From Candidatus Nealsoniibacteriota bacterium (GTDB taxonomy: Bacteria > Patescibacteriota > Minisyncoccia > Minisyncoccales > RBG-13-42-11): a DNA stretch of 6,371 bases. Location: contig PWRH01000072.1 in NCBI GenBank assembly GCA_003556525.1, forward strand, positions 1-6,371, read 5' to 3'. Position 1 is the stretch's first letter; the number at the start of each line of letters is the position of its first letter. The position numbers and the translations under genes are program-made. Positions 1 through 5,400 of this stretch are shown here, in pieces. The notes below the pieces were generated by a model. It was not told the DNA's origin and made no database searches. It worked only from the letters and a program-made list of their open reading frames with translations.

Positions 1-339
1 ACCATCCCTTAATCCTCTTATATCAATATCCCAGCCATTCTCAGCATTTGTTCCCAAGCTAAGACCGATATCGATTGTTGATCCAATATTAAAAGTTCCG
101 TCTGCCGTAACCAAAGGAGGCGTAATATCAAGTGTAGTTGTTGATACTTCAAAACTAAGCCAAGCTTCAACAACAGCTGTTACCGTTATGTCAGTGCTGG
201 TTGTGGTTTGAGCTTCCGCTCTTTGGGTTTAATAATCGTACCCTCCCCCTATCATTGAAACAAATACCAACACTGAAGCGATTAAGCAAGTCAAGCCTAC
301 AAGTATTACTTTTCTGTTTTTCAATAAAAATTCTTCCAT
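1..339 (-). pseudogene. 5' part of a secreted WxL-like surface protein gene, interrupted by an in-frame TAA; runs off the left edge
   Basis: From the ATG at 337-339 the frame encodes a typical export signal: a short start with K7, R9 and K10, then a hydrophobic stretch of about 20 residues (residues 11-31). A TAA follows at 229-231 after 36 codons. The same frame then continues without another stop to the window edge. It begins with TQRAEAQTTTSTDITVTA, in which AEA|Q is a good signal peptidase I site followed by a Thr-rich linker. Further on are WLSFEVS and NGWDIDIRG (residues about 103-109), resembling the first half of a WxL-type beta-sandwich and the C-terminal domain of the large protein at 2487-6371. 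No plausible restart codon lies soon after the stop; the first in-frame candidate is a TTG at 112-114. The gene is therefore either a nonsense-mutated pseudogene, a read-through gene or a base error in the assembly. It has its own promoter, 65 bp upstream. Family assignment is inference; the interruption is directly seen. Confidence 0.6.
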
Positions 340-403
340 TTTTTTATTATTTTATTTTTTTAAATATTAAAACGACCTTTTTGGTTTTTTTTAACCTTAA
401 AAT

Positions 404-429
404 ATTATAGCATAAAAAGTAGCTGTCAA
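404..429 (-). promoter_or_regulatory. Sigma-70-type promoter with extended -10, driving the gene at 339
   Basis: On the minus strand there is a perfect TTGACA (424-429) and a perfect TATAAT (404-409) preceded by TGC (410-412), an extended -10. The spacer is 14 nt, shorter than the usual 17. A second -10 reading, TAATAT at 402-407, gives a spacer of 16. Transcription would start near 397, leaving an A-rich leader of about 58 nt with no Shine-Dalgarno sequence before the ATG at 339. The promoter lies between the stop of the FKBP gene and this gene, so the last gene can be transcribed independently of the upstream operon. Confidence 0.6.
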
Positions 430-463
430 TATGTGGAAAACTAAAAAGTTAATTATATTTTGT

Positions 464-940
464 TTATCTAAAAACTTCGATTAATTCTATCTCAAAAATA
501 ATATTTGCATTGGCCGGAATCATGCCACGTACCCCGCTTTCTCCGTAAGCCAATTCAGCCGGTATATTCAATATTCTTCTCCCGCCTTCCTTCATTTTTT
601 CTATACCGATTTCCCAGCCCGGAATCACCCGGCCCTTACCCACAACAAAACTGAATTCCCTGTCTCTGTCATAAGAATTATCAAATATTTCTCCATCTTC
701 AAGCATACCGACATAGTGAACCGTTACCTTGTCTCCCGGCTCAACTTCTTTTCCATGGCCGATTTTCACATCTTTTATTAAAAGTTCCGGATGAGACAAC
801 TGAAGCTCGGTCCGCTCAGCCCTGAGTTTTGCACTTTTATTTTTATTGATTATTCCGACAGAAATTACCGTTGTTACCAATAAAAATAAAAATATCGAAA
901 CAACGGTTAAAATCATTTTTTTATTTTTAAATATTTTCAT
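464..940 (-). CDS. Membrane-anchored FKBP-type peptidyl-prolyl cis-trans isomerase
   Basis: 158 residues. A basic start (KIFKNKK) is followed by one hydrophobic segment at about residues 9-30, which is a signal anchor, so the enzyme should sit on the outer face of the membrane. Residues about 52-157 are one complete FKBP domain. The usual pocket residues are present: Y76 (VHY), F86-D87, F96, V105-I106 with W109 (VIPGW), Y132 (AYG), I141 and F149. The FKBP12 His87 position is V137, and the usual IPPNA reads IPANA. It catalyses cis-trans isomerisation of Xaa-Pro bonds. The gene starts 6 bp after the stop of the DUF916-type gene and has no promoter that I can see, so the two are probably cotranscribed. 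This suggests a role in folding the secreted proteins of the locus, which is inference. No Shine-Dalgarno sequence precedes the ATG; an A-rich leader does. No convincing terminator follows the stop. Confidence 0.95.
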   Translation of the reverse strand: MKIFKNKKMILTVVSIFLFLLVTTVISVGIINKNKSAKLRAERTELQLSHPELLIKDVKIGHGKEVEPGDKVTVHYVGMLEDGEIFDNSYDRDREFSFVVGKGRVIPGWEIGIEKMKEGGRRILNIPAELAYGESGVRGMIPANANIIFEIELIEVFR

Positions 941-946
941 AAAATT

Positions 947-2083
947 TTATTTTTTAAGTAGAACTTTTAGGGCTAACCTTATTCTTTTTCTACCAAAATA
1001 AATAATAATAGTTATTATAGCAAAAATAATTAAAAAATAAAAAGTTGTTAGAGAAAAAGAAGTAAGAGAAGGATTGCCGCCTGTTAAATAAAGCTCTCCC
1101 CTAACATGGCTCAACGCCTTAATATCAAGCTCTGATTTAAATAGACCTAAAGAAGCCAAGTTTAAAATTCGACCCATAAAACCCGTCTCCTCTTCTTTAA
1201 TAAAAACATTAAACTCTCTACTTCTACCAGGCAAAATTGTCTGACCTTTTAATTCAGCTTCTCCGATTTTTTTACCAAAAATATTATAAACAAAAAGTGT
1301 GCCAAAAGGTTTTAAGTGGTAAATATCATTATTTTTTATTTTTACATTAAATGAAAAAGGGGTTTTTTGGGTCAGAAAAACTTCTGTTTTTTCCACTCTT
1401 GCCTGAACCACTCCTACCGAAGCCAAGCTATATCGTGCACTATTCAAAGTAGTGTTTAAAAAATTTTCCAATACTTTTGCTCTTTCATCTTTTGAGATTG
1501 AAAAATTCAATACCTCAAACTCTTTGCCTTGCTCCGGGTCCAACAAAAGAGGGGTGGTTGAAATTAAAAAAGGAACTCCGATTACCGGTATCACCTTGGG
1601 TCCCGCTTTTTCAAAATAATGGCCGGGAAAACGCGGTTCAAAATAAACAAAAACATAATATCCTCCGGGTTCGGAATCAAAAGGTACTTCAATTTTAAAA
1701 TCAATGGAACGAGTTTCTCCGGCCTCCAAAATCATTTCTTGTTTTTCAAATGAAAACCATAGACTGGGGCTGTCAGGGTCAATCTTTTCAAAACGCATTT
1801 CACCTGTTCCCTCTTCCGCACCAAAAGGCATGGCTCTTATCGAGATAGGCAAAGCAGCATCACTTCGATTGGTCAGTTTAAAACGGTTTTCGTAAGAATC
1901 ACCGGGATAAACCAATAAATCAAACTTTTGAGGAGAAACAGACAAACCAATAGAAGCCCTTACATCATACGAAAATAAGAAAAGGTACGAAAACATGAAA
2001 AAAACCAATAAAAAGAACAGCATTAATCTGAAACTTGAAACTTGAAACTTGAAACTTATTTTATTTTTTTTAAAATACCCCAT
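947..2083 (-). CDS. DUF916-type (WxL-interacting protein-like) membrane-anchored surface protein
   Basis: 378 residues. There is a signal peptide (hydrophobic core about 21-38, likely cleavage after VRA at 41-43), an extracellular part of about 300 residues, one transmembrane helix (about 345-363) and a basic cytoplasmic tail (RKRIRLALKVLLKK). Residues 44-157 follow the DUF916 pattern: SVSPQKFDL, then VYPGDSYENRFKLTNRS, then a second strand set with LEAGETRSIDFKIEVP and PGGYYVFVYFEP. Residues about 190-300 form a second beta-sandwich in the place of DUF3324. In Firmicutes such proteins bind WxL-domain partners and peptidoglycan at the cell surface. The ATG at 2083 overlaps the upstream four-helix-bundle gene by 28 bp, and codons 10-19 are a heptamer repeat array. 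The alternative ATG at 2023 (residue 21) would avoid the array but gives a signal peptide without a positively charged start, so 2083 is preferred. No Cys in the protein. Family call is by pattern, without a profile search. Confidence 0.75.
   Translation of the reverse strand: MGYFKKNKISFKFQVSSFRLMLFFLLVFFMFSYLFLFSYDVRASIGLSVSPQKFDLLVYPGDSYENRFKLTNRSDAALPISIRAMPFGAEEGTGEMRFEKIDPDSPSLWFSFEKQEMILEAGETRSIDFKIEVPFDSEPGGYYVFVYFEPRFPGHYFEKAGPKVIPVIGVPFLISTTPLLLDPEQGKEFEVLNFSISKDERAKVLENFLNTTLNSARYSLASVGVVQARVEKTEVFLTQKTPFSFNVKIKNNDIYHLKPFGTLFVYNIFGKKIGEAELKGQTILPGRSREFNVFIKEEETGFMGRILNLASLGLFKSELDIKALSHVRGELYLTGGNPSLTSFSLTTFYFLIIFAIITIIIYFGRKRIRLALKVLLKK
2028..2055 (-). repeat. Left heptamer array: four tandem GTTTCAN units
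   Basis: Read on the minus strand, the unit GTTTCAA occurs three times in a row, followed by GTTTCAG, giving 28 bp with no interruption. The array begins at the base directly after the TAA stop of the four-helix-bundle gene and lies inside the DUF916-type reading frame (codons 10-19). Its orientation is opposite to that of the array at 2421-2483, so the two face each other across the four-helix-bundle gene. Confidence 0.95.
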
Positions 2084-2409
2084 AACATTGCACCGATATC
2101 ATTTGATAACTTAATTGCTTTTTCATAATCTTCTTTGGACAAAAATTTTTCCACTAATGAAAAATGTAATAAATATTTAGACTCTTTCAATGAACCATAT
2201 GAAATCTCAAGAAAATTCTTATGGGCTTTATTTTTTCCTCTCGCATATCCTTCAATATAATTCAAAATTACAGAAAGAGAAGCACGACGCAACTGCGAAG
2301 TTATTCCATAAAGCTCTTCCTTTGGAAAATCACGACTCACTTTATAAATAAAGTGTGCGTATTCATCCATCAGTCTCTTTAATTTTTCGTGATAAGTTTC
2401 CTGCTTCAT
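2056..2409 (-). CDS. Four-helix-bundle protein, 23S rRNA intervening-sequence / bAvd-like family
   Basis: 117 residues, the normal size for this family (TIGR02436, Pfam PF05635 as I recall it). Diagnostic stretches are FPKEELYGITSQLRRAS (residues 28-44), NYIEGYARG near 50-58, and FLEISYGSLKESKYLL near 66-81, with a short C-terminal helix. The fold is a four-helix bundle that assembles as a pentamer; relatives are encoded in 23S rRNA intervening sequences and as the Avd accessory protein of diversity-generating retroelements. The cellular function of the stand-alone form is unknown. There is no rRNA, reverse transcriptase or variable-repeat pair in the window, so neither of those roles is supported here. 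The gene is enclosed by heptamer arrays and sits between two surface-protein genes. GC counted by hand over 2101-2400 is about 30%, against about 40-45% in sampled stretches of the neighbours. An 11-bp A-rich leader separates its ATG from the right array; no Shine-Dalgarno sequence is seen. Confidence 0.9.
   Translation of the reverse strand: MKQETYHEKLKRLMDEYAHFIYKVSRDFPKEELYGITSQLRRASLSVILNYIEGYARGKNKAHKNFLEISYGSLKESKYLLHFSLVEKFLSKEDYEKAIKLSNDIGAMLWGILKKIK
2057..2066. repeat. 10-bp direct repeat, copy 1, at the 3' end of the four-helix-bundle gene
   Basis: The + strand reads TATTTTATTT here and again, identically, at 2409-2418. The copies lie 352 bp apart, immediately inside the two heptamer arrays, and bracket the coding core of the four-helix-bundle gene. 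Being pure A/T in an AT-rich genome, the match could be chance or a shared leader motif. Confidence 0.5.
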
Positions 2410-2418
2410 ATTTTATTT
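2409..2418. repeat. 10-bp direct repeat, copy 2, at the start of the four-helix-bundle gene
   Basis: Identical to the + strand TATTTTATTT at 2057-2066. On the minus strand it forms the A-rich leader that abuts the ATG, and its first base is the A of that ATG. Confidence 0.5.
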
Positions 2419-2420
2419 AC

Positions 2421-2483
2421 GTTTCACGTTTCACGTTTCATGTTTTATGTTCCAGGTTCCAGGTTCCAGGTTCCATGTTCCAG
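2421..2483 (+). repeat. Right heptamer array: nine tandem GTTYCAN units
   Basis: Read on the + strand the 63 bp divide exactly into nine 7-bp units: GTTTCAC twice, GTTTCAT, GTTTTAT, GTTCCAG three times, GTTCCAT, GTTCCAG. Variation is confined to the middle T/C positions and the last base. The half next to the four-helix-bundle gene is the GTTTCA type, matching the left array, and the outer half is the GTTCCA type. The array ends 3 bp before the stop codon complement of the large surface-protein gene, so it fills nearly all of the 77-bp gap between the two genes. Confidence 0.95.
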
Positions 2484-2486
2484 GAT

Positions 2487-5400
2487 TTAATAGTTAACGC
2501 TTGCAATATAATATATTGTTCCCTGGTAAAGACCCGGGAAATTCATTCTCGAAGCTGACACCTTATAGTTAATTATTGTTTCATGGCCGTGAACCGGTTC
2601 ACAACCCTTAGCTATCTCATCGGTTTCTTCGGAAGATACTGCAAATCCCGCATACCTGGTAGAATCTGCAAATCGATTATCTTCACAACTATCTCCCAAA
2701 AGAGCACTGGTAGTATAGCCAAAACCACACTCAACCTCACTTGTTTCATCGCAAGTACTTTCCCAGTTTTCCGGATCACTATTATCATAAGGCCAACGCA
2801 AAATTGAATCAATAAGTTCTGTTTCTTCGTAATACCTGAGCCCTCCCTGGTTATTGGCATAAGTCATAATGGTATATCCGCCGGTATAAGAGGTGGTTGC
2901 CCAAAGAGTTGTTGTGGCTGTAGCTGTCCAGCTATTAAGTTCATTAAGATTGCCCAAATCAATTGAAATCGAATCAACCGAAAATTCAAAATCACTTTCC
3001 ATGCCTATTTGCCAAGAACCGTTATTGGGTGGCTGATTAACACCGGAATAAGGCTCGTTCATTTGTGAAATATCCACCCTGTGCCAATCTTCGCCAATAA
3101 TATTTTCCAAGTTATTTGTTTCCGGATTGGCAACAGAGGTCAAATATCCTCCGTGCCAATCTTGATACCAATTATAATCATGAAATCCCGGAGCATCTTC
3201 AACAATCAAATTATATCGATAATAACTGGTTGTAGTATTATTTCTCGAATACTCTCTTATTCTAATTGCTCCGTCTGAATTCGGTTGGCTTGTTTGACCG
3301 TTACTACCGGTAATTGTTGATTGGCTGGAAGAGGCTGTCCCCCATTCTTCTTCAAAAAGCTTCCAAACGGTTAAAGCGTCGTTTGTTTCAAAAATTATTG
3401 CTGAAGCGCTGTCAATATTATGTTCGGGATAATTTGTGTCAACTGCGTGAACTCCCAAATACCAATCAACATTTAAAGTTCCGTTGTTTACAGTAACACT
3501 GCCGGTTTTGGCATTGAAAAAATTGGTAATACCATTATCCACAACAGTAGAGTTGGGAGAAACAGCCGTACCACTGTCTTGATAAAGCCACTCACCGCCT
3601 ACACCGTCAAAAATAATATTCCAAAAGGGCGAACCATTATCCCTAATTATTTCTCCGGTATCTGTAGAATTAAACAAAACTGTTCCCTCTTGCCTGACAA
3701 AATTTCCTTCATTCAACCAAGAGCCACCAATAGTAATCTGATAACTTTCTCCGGAAACATCCAAGGTACGATCGGCTTGAATTTCAAGATCGTTTAACAA
3801 TATAATATCGCTTGCCAAATTCGTATTGGCAATGCTGCCCGAAAGTATAAGGTTGTAGAAAGTAATCGGCTCTGTGCCGCCGCCAATTACACCTGTTCCG
3901 GAAATTTCAACAACACTTTCCGTGCAATCAAAACAACTGATTACTCCGTCCTCGTCAGTAATAATGCTTCCTCCCATTACAATCAAGTTTTGATCGTTCA
4001 AATTAAGCTCTCCCTGATTTTCAACAAAAACATTATTATTAACACCGGTCTCCCCTTCTAAAATAAGCGTACCTCCCAAACAAGCAAGGTTATTATTAAT
4101 GGTTAAATTGCCCGGTTCAATGTTGAATATTGGTGTTCCGGAATCAGGGTTTGTTTGAAGATTATAGTAAGTAATATTTAAAATAGTGGTGGTTGCACCG
4201 ATTCCTTCAAAACTGACTGTTGAGCTGGCTGAATCAAAGCTACCGTTAATTATTAAAGGATCTCCGGATCTTTTCAAAGAAATAAACCCTTCGCCTGCAT
4301 TAAAAGCACCTGCATTAATATCAAACATATTTTCAATAACCATAACTCCGTCCAAAACCCACTCGCCCTCAATGTTATTAAGTGTAAGATTCCAAAAGGC
4401 ACCGTCTTGACCTCCGGGATTAATATCGGCTAAAGAAGAAGAGTTTAAAATTACTTCATTGTTGTTATGAACAAAATTTGCCTGATTAAACCAACTGCCG
4501 CCTACCACCAATAAGTCGGGCGCGGAAACCGTGCCTCCGTAAACAGCCAAATCATTGGTTGTGGTAACAGACCCTAAAAAGTTGAAATATCCTTGGCTCG
4601 GAGAATCAAACCAAAGATTGTAATAGTCAAAAACAGGAATGCTGGTCGTGGCTGTTCCGTTAAAGCTGATAGTCGAAGCTCCGGGAATAAAATCAGCACC
4701 CATTGCCAAGCAAAAAGGCATAACCGTACCTGCTCCTTCCTGGCAAGTAGTACTCATTCCACCTGCAGTCAAAGCAACAATATAATTTTCCGGTTCAAAA
4801 ATACCGCGAACAGTTAAGGCCGGAGCTTCAATATTGCCCTGTGGCTGATAAGTATTGTCCGACCAAACCAAAAGTTTATGACCGGAACCCACTGTCAACT
4901 CATAAACAGGTCCCAGTGTTACAAAATATGGAGCGCCCAAAGAATAATGGCCGATATCTTGATTGGTAATCGGGCCTGAGTCATGATGCCGAACAATAAC
5001 TCTGTTAATCAAAATATCAAAATCTTCTACATTTTGAAATAGGCCGTCATGCCTGGAAATAGCGGCACCCGAATCTTCAAAATCTTCAACTAAAACAGTC
5101 ATTACTGTTCCGGTTGCCAGATTCTCGGGAATATTACTAAATTGATAAACACCTGTTGAAACATCGGCTGAGGTTGTAGCATTATAATAGTCCGTACTAA
5201 TAACCAAACGGACAGTTAATCCCCTGGTTGAAACAGAGCCGTATTCGTCAGAAAAAATCGTTCCGGAAATTGAAATTGATTCAAATATCCAGTTAATATT
5301 ATTGCCCGCATCAAAACTTGTTTCATCCATTGCGTCGATATAGGGATAAGTTAATGAAGCATCCGAGTCTTCTACATTAATATATGAAACAGGAGTTGGA

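Noticed and set aside
229..231. TAA recoded as a sense codon (alternative genetic code)
   Set aside because: All four downstream or neighbouring genes end in TAA at sensible positions, and the known Patescibacteria recoding concerns TGA, not TAA.
372..396. Rho-independent terminator in the A/T-rich leader
   Set aside because: The best stem is GGTT with AACC (4 bp), too weak for a terminator, and it lies downstream of the promoter in the leader of the gene at 339.
201..410. Plus-strand open frame of 69 codons
   Set aside because: It is antisense to the signal peptide and promoter region of the minus-strand gene at 339, has a low-complexity poly-Phe/Leu product from A/T runs, and lacks any family signal.
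2056..2409. Accessory gene (Avd) of a diversity-generating retroelement, or an rRNA intervening sequence
   Set aside because: No reverse transcriptase, template/variable repeat pair or rRNA sequence is visible in the window; only the fold family is shared.
2421..2483. CRISPR array
   Set aside because: Units are 7 bp and directly adjacent with no spacers, and no cas gene is present.
1477..4817. Several 60-80 codon plus-strand frames, and a minus-strand frame at 2612-2860
   Set aside because: All lie within well-supported minus-strand genes, have basic or Ser/Ile-rich shadow compositions and no recognisable motif.
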